Below, one piece after another: positions 51,138 through 64,000 of a stretch of DNA of 64,000 bases. The translations under genes were made by a program, and so were the position numbers. The DNA lies in contig OX387604.1 of NCBI GenBank assembly GCA_947568835.1, positions 7,843,860-7,907,859 of the forward strand, written 5' to 3'. A model generated the notes under the pieces. It did no database searches. It was not told where the DNA came from and was given only the letters and a program-made list of their open reading frames with translations. The number at the start of each line of letters is the position of its first letter. Within the stretch, counting starts at the first letter, position 1. The stretch is from Protonemura montana (lineage: Eukaryota; Arthropoda; Insecta; Plecoptera; Nemouridae).

Positions 51138-51900
51138 AGTCAAAAGAACTATAAACTTTAAACAAAAATGAAATACAATAAACATAAACACGTGATGATA
51201 ATTTACTTGCCATGTACAGAAGTGTCGCTTGCAGTTTCCCAGCACGTTTATCACCGTGCAAGAAATCGAGTGCAAGTCAGTCCGTCGTTGTTTGGTCCAC
51301 TTAGATCGGCGTAATCTCTGCCGCGTACAGTGTCAACATCTAATTAAACACGGCAAGTTGTGCACTCACTAATACCAAGATCGCCACACGAACAAACTGT
51401 TCGCGCTTAAGAGAAAGTAATACTTTGTCGCTAAAAATAGCCCGTGAGACGGTCAGGATACTTGTTCTTTATCGTCGGTACACCACATTTAACAAATTTA
51501 CCGAGTTGTGATCTAAGGACGTTGCGAGCAGGTAATTCGGGAAAATGATGATTTCGATGATAAAAATGGTGATGGAAGTAATGGTAATAATTGAGATGAT
51601 AACGGTATCATAAAATGGATCTGAAGTGATGTTTGTTTGTTTGTGAAGAGTTACAGGGTTTACGGGAGAACCGGGAGATTCAGGTTGGATGGATGAGAGA
51701 ATGTAGCTGGCTACAGGCTAGCAGGCAGTTGCCAACGTGCCCTGCAGTGTGGTGAGGTAGAGAGTAGAGCTTTACTGACGTGCACTACACGAGACGACGT
51801 CCACACTTCGAGTAGCAGCGTCGCGTCGCGGCGCTCAGCTAGGCTACACAGGCGCCTAGCGTCGGTTACTAGCGTATCTTGCAACCTGCCTCTGCCCATG

Positions 51901-51972
<72 letters not shown>
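51901..51972. repeat. (CCTG)18 microsatellite
   Basis: Eighteen perfect CCTG units, then degenerate ones to about 51985. It produces an artificial RQAG-repeat open frame on minus. Confidence 0.95.
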
Positions 51973-51973
<1 letters not shown>

Positions 51974-54517
51974 ATGCCTGCCTACCAACTTTGCTTGCTT
52001 GCAAAATATATCGATCTAGGCTCACAACTTTGATGCAATTACAAGGAGCCTGAGGCCGTGGACCATTGGCGTAGTAATGATGAAATTTGATGGAATCTAC
52101 AGAGATAAATTTGTTAGCAGGGTATTTTAGAGATGGTGATAGTTTGTCGTTTTTAAGCGGGGCTTTAGATGGATAGGGATTAGAAAATCGCTAGTGAATC
52201 TCGATATTTTTCTGCGATTGCGAACTAAAACTTGTTTGGGGATAAACACAATCGACCTCATTTATCCATTCAATTTAAATCATGAGATAAAATCATAGAG
52301 TTGTCACGAAATGTAAAAAAATCTTAAAAAATAATATTCTTTTGTGAGAAGGTCATGGAAAACCTGTAGAGCTGAATAGATGACAATCATCCAGATTGAA
52401 TATTTGTAATCTATGTGAATAAATGATTTCCTCTACGCGTTTCAGTACATCAAGAGTGTAAAGGATACGACGCTATAGGTGCTTGGTTACACTGAAGCAA
52501 AGGCACCTAGATCTGTCTACCCGGATAAACAATCATTCTCCGCCCAAGTTTTGCCAACACACGACCCAGGGAATTTCCTACGGAACCATAACAATAGTTT
52601 TTCCTATAAATAACATGGATAAATAACGGTGATAATTATTGTACGCAAGGTTATTCTGATATAGTAAATTAATACAAATATTAATTATCAATAATAATTT
52701 CGAAAGACGATATGTTAAAGCGCAATGCAACAATAGTAAGGTAGGTATGTGATTGAATTTCTTGATGAAGTCACTCTTCATTTGACTTTCAGCGTCGGTG
52801 CTAATCGAATTTTCGAATGTGATTTCATTATAATTAATTTTAAAATTAACTTCGGCGTCGTTTGAAAGCACAAACTCGATGAGATGACACGGAAGATGAA
52901 AGCTTTGGCCTATGCTGCTAATGTCGCGACAATAGAACCCTTTCATCTCTAGGGATGGTCAGAAAATTAATTTCTCTGAACTCCAGCAAAAACTAAATAT
53001 ACGTTTATCTCCTAGTAGTAGGATGGAAATATCAGTTGACATTTTCCTTGACTTTTAATAATGTATAGCTTGTTGGAAATTATGATAACTTGCCTCACTT
53101 AAGAAGCACTCAAAGAGTGTTGCACAGTTTTTAGTATAGGATTTTAGTATAGTTTAGTATAGGTTTTGAGAGTAATACATCGGTAAAAAGAGGAATATTA
53201 CGATGCCAGTTGAGCTCATATTCTGGCGTGGGTTGAAAATCACATGTTGCCCATTAGGTGCCTGACAGATTTTGAACTGGCAGGTCGATCGATTTTTATT
53301 TGACACCCAGTATTATTGGAATCACAAAAACACACACACACTCACAATGAACATACTGATCAGCAGCATCGAGACACCGTCCCTCAATTTCTTGAAAAAG
53401 TATAAGAGGTTATCTTGTGAATTTACCTCGTGCAACATTTATCCGTATTTTATTTCCATGCTATATTTTCTGTGCTAGCTTTTTTTATATTTTCTATTCA
53501 AGGGATGTTCTATCCAATGATATCCCAGGAAGACTCGCGCAAACTCAATTTGACAACTCATCTCGCAGCTACGTCATCTGATAAACTCCAATCACCCTTG
53601 CGACTCTAATAAATAATACAGCTTAAAATGTATAGAACTCTTGATGAGATGCATATATTTTCCAGCGTGTACCAAATGAAATGGTCCATTGGATTATTCT
53701 GAATTGCGTTCACTGATAATATGTTGCATTGATTGGAAACGGCAGCAAATTTTCCGTATTTGCTTGCGAGCTCTCATTTCCCTGAAATTTTGTAAACATG
53801 GATAAACTAAAATCATTTTATGTTGTGGCAGGTCGCATCAGTTTGTCAATAGCAAATATGACTGGAACGCTGACTAAACTCGCTAGATCGTAAATCACAG
53901 CGGGTCCCCAACTGCGCCCCAGAATTTCCCACATCCGAGTCAGATCATCAAAAACTTGGTTCTCCATTCAATTCTCATATGTTCCGAGGTCACTTTCTCG
54001 ACAAATGATAACATGTGCCAGCCACCACCATCTTCTGATGAATAGGTCAGTCATGCTGTCACAAGTCACAATCGCGAATGATGAAATTTCAGTTTGGTAT
54101 CAAGTACCCCAACAAACAATGCAAGTAAGTGTCTCAGTGCAAGACTCGTCAAACCCACATAGCCCAGTCTCTTGTTATCCTTGCACATCCGACACGCCAT
54201 CTGGACCATATTTCAAGAAGTACCCCTTTCGAATCTGAGCAAGGTTAAAGAAATGTTTCCCGAAGAGTAGAGAATACCCCTGTGTGAGTGGGCCGCGAGA
54301 TGTGACAGACAGATCAATAAGGACTAGCGATGAGAATATGGGAGTGAGTAGGAGCGCAAATTTGAAGGGCGAGTGTGAGAGAGTCGGCAAAAGCGGAGCC
54401 ACGCAGTCTCGGGATGCTGGACTCTTCCGCCCCCGCTACCCCCACCCCGCCCCGCCCCCACGTCCCAGCATCCCGCGCCTCCACCTACAACAAACGGGGA
54501 GGCAGAGAGAGAGAGGA

Positions 54518-54533
54518 GGGGGGGGGGGGGGGG
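54518..54533. repeat. poly(G) tract, 16 nt
   Basis: Uninterrupted G run preceded by GA repeats. Confidence 0.9.
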
Positions 54534-57500
54534 TTAAAGGGTATCCAAAGTGTTCTCACACTCGATTGGTTTCTTTCATAGTCATCGAATTTATTTAATG
54601 GCCTGCACAAAACAGGATCAATGGCTTGGCTACCTCAGATTCGGAACGAAATTGAATCAACTGCGAATTTTGGCAAATCTAATCAAAAGAGAAATTTTGT
54701 TCGATACTTTCTCGTTTGAGATCACATTTGATTGGGTGGTAGAGAATGATTACTTTGTATTTGAGATTCAGAATGCGAACATGGTGTTGCTATATATAAA
54801 AGCCCACATGTTCCCCAAAATGTCCACTTTTTGGTTTATGCGCGCACCACAACGCCGAAAAGTTGGTGGTAATTACAAAACTCGATACAATATACCCACG
54901 GCGTATTTAGTTCGATGCTCGGCGAGCTAGCAGCATGTACAGAACACGTTTAGTACATGGAAAATGCATGTTCACTAAATGAGACATGAGACCTGCACTT
55001 TTCAATCAAACGAATGCAATTTTTTCAATACGAAAACCATGCCCGTGGCACCTCTATAGTAAAATTGAAACCCGGCACCTCCACCAAATAGCGAACTTTT
55101 CCATATCTTGGAAACAGATTTTATATGCGACTCGCAGTCAAGGGTTTCAATCATTAGCAGCTTTAAAAATAGTAAACCTAGCGCATACATACCAGTTCTG
55201 GTTTTTCTGACTCGAAACACAGGTGGTACAGTAGCAAACGTGACAGAAGATGACACGGAAACTTATGCGGTGACATAAACTCAGGCTCGAGCTTCAGAGA
55301 AATCAAACATTTTCAAAGTTACACCTTTATTACCCCTAGTGTATATCAGCTGTCTTTCATAATATGAGAATAAAAATACTATTCGATGAGAATTTATACT
55401 AGACGTTTTCCTAAAAAAATATATCATATTGGATTTTTGCGGAATGCATTCGCTTGGAAGTGAGCGATGCAACTGAAACGATTGGCAAACTGATCTGAGC
55501 ATGTGATGATGCATGCATGCGAATCTATCTGATCAGTATGACGATCATGTGATATCGGTACGTGTTTGGGAAGAGTAAGAAGGACAACAAGCCGTGCCGA
55601 CAAGGGCAGGGGCTGGAGGGCAGCGGGGCAGAAGCCCAGACGCAGACGCCGACGCCATGTGATAGCGCGTCGTCGAGCGTGATGCGTCGGATGACGTCAC
55701 AACGAATGTGCGTGATGATGCGGTGTGTTCCACCAACGAGCGTGCTTTCTCTTTATCAGGCATTTTATCGTTAATACTTTTCTTTCGCTCATCTCTCCTC
55801 GAAAACCCCCAAAAAGAATTACTTTCCCTTTGCAACATGCTGAAAGGATGGTTGACAGGTGCCTTTTGTACCACGTAATGAGTTTCACGTTTTTACATAT
55901 TGGTTGGAACTCAAACGAACATTTGACTAGTTCAAGACGCGTATTCAATCAATGCAGCATCACCTTTTAATCAGTCAAGGAGATTGGAAAATGTTAGTAA
56001 ATATTTGCCGGGTACGTAACCGATTCGCGGTCTGGAGAATTTCTGTAGCTGTAATAGAAATCGTGGCAGGTAGCTATTTTGATGTCACTTCTATCTGGGT
56101 AAACTAGATGCAACATAAACCCTAGGAAACAACCTAAGCTGCTAGGAAGCGTCACTCAATTTCGTCTTACCGTCGACTTAAAAAATGATAATTTGTCAGT
56201 GAAATTTTGCGTAGTTTACTGTGAAAATGATCAAAAAAATTATAAATTTAAAATGGGGAGAGACAATTGGAAATTAAAAAAAAAGGAACCGCTTTTAATC
56301 GTGGTTAGTGCAGTAACGCTGTGTCATGATTATTTCATCCCTGTACAGTAATAAATAGTTGCAAATCCCTAACTATGCACATTTACGAGCATTGCAACGT
56401 GTGGTGCGGGAGTTTGACCATGAGTGCGCAGATTCGTGATGCAGCTGGATTATTATAGTCTAGTTTCAATTTAAAACAGCCTGGAGTGGGCCAAATAATG
56501 AGGTGAGTAAGAGAGAGGTAAAGAGAGAGCAAAAGAGAAGAACGAGGAGCAAAGCAGCCTCTCCGTGGGAAGAGATGCGGCTCCATATGGGAGAGAGAGG
56601 GTTGCACGAAACGCCGAGCACCTAGTAATATTGATCTGGTGAAGGCCCACCAGAGAAACAGCCAGCCACCAAGCAGGGAGACCAGGGAGCAGGCCAGCCA
56701 GCCAGCAAACAGTGCACAGCATCCGCGACAGCCTGGACCAGGACCTTAGCTACCTTAACGCGAAAATCATCCCCTCTTTCACGGCCACAAGTCGATCAAT
56801 TGAAACTCTAGCGGGGATATGTGGATCTTAGTACTGACTCTGTTGATAGTGGTGTAGGTAACTACTATAGCTAGCCAACTAGACAGAGAGTAACACTGCA
56901 GTTGCGTGAGATTAATGAGGCGCCACTCTCTTATAGTATACAGGTGTAATTAAAGAGGAAGGAAAATCAAGATAAATGCATTGTTCTCGTTCAGGGGAAA
57001 GGCGCTTCGAGTATTGGGCAAAAGAATTCCAGTTTTGGGTTTGTCCCTGGGCTGAATTGAGACAAGGGCAAGGGTAGAATGTGGATCAACAGTTAGATAG
57101 AAAATCGAGAGACAATTTGTCATGCTTGGAAGGGCGATTTCTTTCATTTTCACAGTTTTAATTCACCGAATGAAAGAAAGGCTGCTGGAGTTATTCAAAA
57201 CTGTAGAAATTATCTAAAAATAAACTAAGGGGGCAAAGAAGAAAAGGAAACAATGTAACATTTGTCGATTCAAGATCACCCTAAATGAAATTCACATTAT
57301 AAATCTTTAAGAAACTGTAGCTTTACCAAAACAGTCTTCAGCGTCCGTTTAGCCCACCACTCGAATTCTTGAACAACATGCAACAGCATTTTCTTTCAAA
57401 TACGATAATAATTAAATTTCTTCTACATGTAGCCAATAAAGATAGAAACGTATTTTCAATTTTGTAACAATTTTGCTAATCTCTTATTGGCATGCAAAAT

Positions 57501-60500
57501 GTCTTTAGTATAAGTTTCCAATTTAAAGTTTATGAGAATCCTAAGATTGTTTAACATGATTAGTCTTGGTGGTTAGACGAACGCAGAGGCCATAAGCAAG
57601 GCTGGAGGGAGTAGGTGAGGTGGGAGTGGTGAGTGTTGGGGGGGTGGTGACTCAAGGGGGTGGGAAAGGTTAATCCACAGGGGCCTTACTGCTGATTGCA
57701 AGCACCAATCTTCATAAAGTAACAATTATCCTGCGCTGGTCGGGGCTACGTTGTTTTACATTTGCCCATAGTTTGCCTGGAATCAGATCTTCTCGCATCC
57801 TAGTTACAAGTCTACATATATTTTGGAATGCTCGAAGCTAGCGCTGATTTACCAATTGGCACCGTTGGTCTGGCCTTTTTTTCCCTCTTCTTTTCTAGTC
57901 ACGTGACAGTTCGGAACAATTGGACTTGCTTTATATTTGTAGGAGCTTATGCCAAGATATGCTTGGATTATTTTTATCTTATAGACCACCTGACGAGTTA
58001 TTTGGCTAACAAAAGTGCAATTAAACAATATGGCAAGAATTCCTGTGCATGTTAGACTTATTGCTACAGTATCGACTAAAATTACCAATCCTCACGCTTG
58101 TCGGTCCACGCTTTGCTAAGAATCAAACGAACTCTCCTAGATGGACCTAGCAGCTTACGTTCATTTGTTGCACTATCTGTTCCAGAAAGATACTAGCATG
58201 GAGTGTCTAACTCTGTCTGACGAATGTATCTCGTCGTATTTTGATTTAAAAAATTGACACTGTTGCATTGAGCAAGATGGAAATGTAATTGTACCAAGAC
58301 TGCAAGCAGCAAGAAGTGCAGTGACTAACAACAGATTGGGACCGTTTCATATGAATCGCTTGGCTGGGCGTCCAACTGCGAAATAATAAAAAATGCTGAA
58401 CTGCTGAAACGTCACTCTATGACAAATCAGCAATTTGTGAGATTTTTGGCTGGATTTGCACTTTTTGACGAAACGTTTCCATGGATTCTTGATATCAATT
58501 AGAACGTGAGCTGTGATATGTAGAAAGTTTTTGGAAATCATTATCAACAAGTTCAACGGACAGTATTTTTCTCAGGACTTCAATATCTTGGCCTTAAAAT
58601 GACCGAGTAAAGCAATTGAGAAGAACCATTAGAAACTAAACATCTCTGTCGGCGTTGCTGGTAAATAGCCAGATAGGCCTGAGATGTTGCACACAATAAT
58701 CGAGCCTACCTTAGCTACAGACACCACTCTACTCCCAACTACCAACAGACCCTGGATTGTTGCTAAAAATAACAATCATGGACATGGGACATTATATATA
58801 TGCGTATATAGCAATCCTAGCCGAAGAAGACACTACAATAATAGTGTCTAGACTTTATAGATGAGCGTGATACTTTCGGAAATGTTTGGCGAAAATCTCG
58901 CACTCAGTGCGGCCAGGACGGAACAATGCATTCCGCCAATTCGTTTTTGTTGTGGTTACGTCGCTAGTACCTACGTTCTTGTAAGAAATTTTTGGCAGCA
59001 GGACTTCTTTAATCAAGGTTTTTACATTTCAGTATTACTAAGTCGAAGAGCCATAGACAGCTACACTACGGAACTTGGAAAATGTGACTGCCCGGAGACA
59101 AAAAATTTACCATAATATGTAATAGAATTTTAAATCTTGATTACCTACATTATATCATTTTTTAAGTTAACTGACATTTTAGGTTGGCTGCTTTTGTTAG
59201 AAAATGAATTTTTACCGAACAGGTATCGGCAAACATAAATATAGTGACTATATATACATGAATGCATTTTGTTCATATTGACGATTTTGATCTCTTTGGA
59301 AGTTGCAATGCTCAGCCATGCAATTATAGAAGATTCATTCCATGCTGATGGGCATTCCGTCCACACAAATAAGTACCCAGCTAGGCAGACAGCGCTTTGT
59401 GGATATTGTCTGTCTTCTCAATTAACGGGATTCATAAATAGCGTAATAACTAATCCCCTCCATTCCACATTGACACGCAATGCAGTCATCCGTTCGCTTT
59501 CGCTTTGCCAGTAAATATTTGGTCCCATAGACTTGAAAGAGTGCTACTTCTACTATCACTATGTCGACTGTGATTTCGGTACCAATGCACCCGTCGAACA
59601 CCCTACAAAGACATTACAAAGTTTCATGGACTCCTTTATCGATGACGTTACCTAACTTCGGAAGTTTTTTTTGACGTCTAGTTAAGTTGATAACTGGACG
59701 TTGAGATTAAAATGGAAGTATCTGATTGTCTGCAACCATGGACATGAGTCCTTAACTGGCCGTTATCTTTTTAACCGAACATTGTAAAACTAGGTCTTAA
59801 TCTATAACTATGTAGAAGTCTGGGTTTGTCATTCGCAATTTCGACTTGAAAGTATAGTCAGACAATTTTTTTAAGCTGTAAGTAGAATCAAACATTTAAA
59901 TATGTTTTCACGCTAAAAAAATGTTACTCCATAGTTGCTGATTAAAAGTTTATTGGTTTAATTAACGTACTGGACAAAATATGTTAAATACAAAACTATC
60001 TAAGTACAGAAAAGCAGACCAAAGTAGACATACAAGGATTTATCTCTTAGGCATACCTAGAGCTCATTCCGAGTAAGTTTACTCAACAGAGATGCATTTC
60101 TGATATTATTTGAAGATATGTTGTTAATAAAATTGATTTGTGTGTATTTTTTTTAAGTTATTCATTTTTGCTAGAGCCGAAGTGAGACTAAAGCCGTGAG
60201 CCCTGGGCCAAAAAATAAACATAGTAGAGACTTCCAGCTTGTAAAATTGAGAGGTAGGTAATGGTTATTATTTCTAAACACAAATTCTGAACTATCATTG
60301 AACATTTTTGAATGCAAAACATCGACTTACAACGTCATAGTAACAGCAAATTATTTTGATGACACACTGTAAGGTGTATATCACAGTGCTGTTTCTTAGA
60401 AGATGAGCTCAGAAGACTACAAAAAAAAAAATCGCTGAAAATGTATATTTTTTATATGCACTTGATTTTACCGCCAAGTGTGGCCGCCTTCTATAAACGT

Positions 60501-60621
60501 CAGATTTAAGTTTGACAAGTACTGAATTTTTCGGAAAACGTTGATAGTGTACTGCAAAGGTGTACTGGTGTACTGCTAATCCTAGTCTCAATTAAAATAA
60601 AAACATTTGAGGCTAGAGACG

Positions 60622-63600
60622 ATGGAATATGATTACTTGATCAAATTTCTTGCTTTAGGTGATTCAGGTGTTGGTAAAACGAGCTTCTTGTATCAATATA
60701 CTGATGGAACTTTCAATACCAAATTCATTTCCACTGTGGGCATAGACTTCAGAGAAAAGCGACTTGTAAGTTGATAATTAAGTGTTTTGAAATACTTATT
60801 ACCAGTGCAGTTATAAATTCTGCGTGAAATTTTTATAAGTTTCATTTATAAGAATCTGACTTTTATTTAGGAAATTTTATTCTACGTCACAGACAACCTC
60901 TTTTGTTCATGTACGTCTCCTTTTAGTTTCTGACAAATTCACATGTTTAAGTCCAATAAAACAAGTCTTCTAGTTTCAAATTGAAATGTAATTTTTGTAC
61001 AGTTCATCCTGCTTTCTACACGGGATTTTAGAATCGTCCCTCATTCGTCAATGCTTAAAATGTTTGACTTATTTTTTACTATTGGCAGATGTACAGAACA
61101 CATGGGCGCAACCAGAGAGTGCATTTGCAGCTTTGGGATACTGCTGGTCAAGAACGGTATGAATTACGTGCTATCCGTAAATATACCGGTTATTTAAGAT
61201 ATTAAATCCTTTATATTTCAAGCTCACAAAACTAATTTGAAGATTGGCAGAATGCATAAGCACGAACGTCTATCCTACTGAATTGTTAAATTAATCAGGC
61301 TAAGCAAGTACACATCATCAAAGCAATAAAAAACTACACATTTCGCCTTTCTTTGCAAGGGGGGACATGAACATTTTCCTACATCTCCAAAATACTAAAA
61401 TATTTTGGTACTATGCAAACCTTTTTAGAAGTTAAATCAACCTTTATTTAACGTTTGAAACAAGCATACAGTTGTAGTTCTCCTACAATATTCTCCTACA
61501 CAATGATTTTGACGTCCATAGCCTTCGTGTATATCATGCCTTCAGGGTATCCTAATTCAATATGTTCCTAACACTAACGCAGAAACCTTTATATCAAAAT
61601 AGCCTAGTAGCTGACGTGTCGCTAAACCCCACAATAATAACTTTATCTCAAGTATTGTCAGTCATAGCAGTAATATTTCCCTGGCAACAATGCAAAGTGA
61701 AAATGTGGTATCAAACTCTTGGGCACAGGTAGAGAATGTAAGAGTATATAAGTAGAGAATATTAAAAAATATTGAGACAAATCCTCTGCCCATGGCATGT
61801 TGACTACCATTTTCCTGTTAGCCCACCCCTTCTTGAGATTAACTTGGAATTAAAAGTGTGAAGTAGTCCCAGCAGTCCACCTTCTAGAATTGGTTTAGTA
61901 ACTTTGTAACCTCACCGATAGTTTTCGTGAAGTCAGGAGAAATTTATTCTGGAATTTTATTTTGTCTATCTTGTGATTTTGTGCACGGTTGAAGACAAAA
62001 CTTACACTTTTAAGACAAATAGAAATAATAAGAAAGCTATTTAACTTCTCCACAGGGATAATTTCAGTCCCTAGCCTCTCTTCAAGAGCATTACTAACTG
62101 AATTAACGAATGTCAGTGTATTTGTATTTGTATCGCACTCAAAATGTTTAGTTGAAGTTCATCTTTGGAACGGTCGTGGACGCTATTTTTTTATTTTCCT
62201 ATTGTTTTTGGTTCATTGCCAAAATAGTCGCGTCTAGGATACGTATTTTTAAATATTCATTACAAATATGCAGTTTTGAATACCCACACCTTCATAATAA
62301 CCATGTTCATGTCACTATGTTCATGTCACTGTATTTGCTGGTGTACTTTTATAACACTGTTACGGGCATAAAACTGACCTTTCACTGAAATTCTCCCATC
62401 TCTCCCCAAAAGAGACAAAATTTGGTAACTGTTCCAAACTGATGTGGATTGGGAGCTACAACAATTGGCAATAATTTGAAATTTATGTACCAGCACTGAG
62501 ACAGTGTAAAGACAGTATTTTAGTAAAAATGTTGTCCATACTTTTGTTTTTGTTAAATATTTCAGGAATAGCACCAATGTAGCTTGTCAGATTTTGAGGG
62601 AATTAAAAAGAAAACAATTAGTTAGGCCTACTTCCACATGTGCCTCTCCAATCGCCCTATAAGACGAATGAATGAATGCACGTTAACGCTTTCTTTTGTC
62701 TTCATATCACACTATTTAGTTCAGTTCACATCGCATGTGAATGCATGGTAGCAAAGTAATGGATTAACAATCAACCTAAATGGTAATGGAATTTCACACC
62801 ATTTTAAAGAACTGTTCTGAGAAGTCATTTGGAATTTCTTAAAGAACACTGACCTGCACCTACCGATTTGAAATTCATAGAAGAGTAATCGTAAATTATT
62901 TGAAATTCCATGACCTCCCTGGGCTGAGAAGTAGGTAGGTAATGCATTTGGAACTCGGATTGATGCTGCATTAACACTACTCACTGTCTTCACTGTAGAT
63001 TTCGTAGCCTAACCACTGCATTCTACCGCGATGCAATGGGCTTCTTACTTCTATTTGATTTGACAAACGAGCAGTCGTTTGTGGAGATCAGGAATTGGCT
63101 GGATCAATTAAGGGTAACATTTTAAATATGTTTTGTATACTTTAATTAGAGAGAAAGTACATTACTGGTGTGGTGTCTCTAATTAACATCAGGCACATGC
63201 TTTCCATGGTGGAAGCAAACTATCCTGCTCTCAGCATGCAACTTCAACTTAAGTATTCAATGAGAATCTTTCTAGAACTTCTCAAAGGTATTACTGATTT
63301 TTAAAACAATCATTTGTAAGATTTTAGCATTTCCACTTTCTTACATTCTAGATTTTGGTCTTTTTTCACCGTAGTTTGGTATTTGCTAGATAGACCAAAC
63401 TTTTGCTTGATTGCACACATACTTGTCCGCAGCGCAATAAAACAATACAATACCTCTTATGTAGTAGGTACTGCCACATTTTTTTTTTTATATTGTGACA
63501 CCTAGTGATATTGATTTTATTGTTGTTGACAAAATGTTTATTAAAATTATAACGTTGATGCTAGACTATGTAGGGCTAGTTTATTTAGGCCCTGTTTAGG

Positions 63601-63966
63601 ACCACAAGTCAGTTCAAACAGAGCAAGTCCATTTCTCCCTACAGCACATAAATATTGTGGTTATCTTGGTTTTCTTCTGTCTAGAAATTTGTATTGATCA
63701 CTTAAGGAAACATATTTAATACAGACTGGAGATGATTATCAATGCCTTTGGTAAAGTTAGTGGTTTTAATTTTTTAACAGACTCATGCCTACTGCGAAAA
63801 CCCTGACGTAGTGCTCTGCGGTAACAAGTGTGACCTAGAAGATCATCGTGTGGTCACTTTTTCTCAGGCGCAAGAATTGGCCGATAAGTATGGCCTTGCA
63901 TATCTGGAAACTAGTTCAGCTACCGGCCAGCATGTCTCCACTGCAGTCAACTTGCTTTTGGATCTG
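60622..63966 (+). CDS. RAB27: Rab27 small GTPase, 5' four exons (gene continues past window)
   Basis: Rab GTPase that in animals directs docking of secretory granules and other secretory vesicles at the plasma membrane. Exons: 60622-60765, 61089-61156, 62999-63113, 63781-63966, 171 codons with matching phases and GT-AG introns. P-loop GDSGVGKT is at residues 13-20, the switch I Thr at 38 in FISTVGIDF, switch II WDTAGQE at 64-70, NKCD at 124-127 and ETSSATG at 152-158. The Rab27 signature is [19 protein letters not shown], the YRTHGR insert and [20 protein letters not shown]. The ATG at 60622 gives MEYDYLIKF, one to three residues shorter than vertebrate forms. The donor after 63966 (CTG|GTACGA) leads to an exon beyond the window that should hold the C-terminal prenylated cysteines. 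Confidence 0.95.
61614..61650 (+). mobile_element. Short SINE-like 3' tail in Rab27 intron 2
   Basis: GACGTGTCGCTAAACCCC followed by ACAATAATAAC matches the reverse complement of about 8035-8070 (GACGTGACGCTAAGCCCC, ACAATAATAA). The two look like tail remnants of one retroelement family. Confidence 0.4.
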
Positions 63967-64000
63967 GTACGATCATACCTCACTTCAATTTTTTTTGTTT

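Larger units (their letters stand above)
49106..60621. other. Long intergenic region, no gene recognised
   Basis: No open frame here shows a recognisable domain, and I see no tRNA or other structured RNA. It contains poly(G) runs at 51122-51137 and 54518-54533, a CCTG microsatellite and a GA-rich patch around 56500-56600. The promoter and any 5' non-coding exon of Rab27 should lie near its right end. Confidence 0.45.

Noticed and set aside
51711..52025. Minus-strand frame with RQAG repeats
   Set aside because: Product of the CCTG microsatellite.
54550..54930. 126-codon plus-strand frame
   Set aside because: No recognisable motif, no splice or start context, and composition like the surrounding DNA.

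Overview
The window is animal nuclear DNA. Genes are split by many GT-AG introns, there is no operon structure, and transposon-derived repeats are plentiful. The three recognisable genes are a fatty acid synthase (FAS)-like gene, a poly(C)-binding (PCBP/hnRNP E-type) KH protein gene and a Rab27 GTPase. Together with 5S-rRNA-derived SINEs they point to an invertebrate, possibly a mollusc; that guess rests on repeat style and is weak.

Layout. 1-1374: downstream flank of the FAS-like gene with a GGCGTC microsatellite. Complement(1375..18538): a complete 32-exon FAS-like gene predicted to encode 2185 residues in the order KS-AT-DH-(reduced pseudo-methyltransferase)-ER-KR-ACP-TE. 18539-25914: intergenic, with a 12-bp minisatellite, an AT-rich stretch, a CAGTGA-rich repeat block and smaller repeats. 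Complement(25915..41447): the PCBP gene, with three KH domains, two alternative terminal exons that are both in frame, and alternative donors in the linker exon. Its large first intron holds a 3.2-kb palindromic DNA transposon derivative (36449-39653), and a later intron holds an intact 5S-type SINE with a perfect 12-bp target duplication. 41448-60621: gene-poor, with a second foldback element (46251-48409), a SINE copy and several microsatellites. 60622-63966 (+): the first four coding exons of Rab27, running off the window.

Main observations. (1) The FAS-like protein has an open frame across all 32 exons and keeps the catalytic residues of AT, DH and TE. Its KS has Asp at both the catalytic Cys position and the first catalytic His position, its KR has lost the nucleotide-binding glycines and the catalytic core, its ER glycine motif is altered, its ACP motif is unusual and its pseudo-methyltransferase is shortened. 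It looks like a conserved but non-elongating FAS paralogue. (2) Two foldback transposons 7 kb apart share the terminal sequence GGGTCATT(T)CCATATCAA and each has a 4-bp target duplication (ATAG, TTCT). One carries a broken transposase gene duplicated head to head in arms of exactly equal length with no mismatch seen. (3) Two introns, one in the FAS-like gene and one in the PCBP gene, use GC-AG splice sites. All exon models come from reading splice sites, phase and family similarity by eye; no alignment program or transcript data were used.
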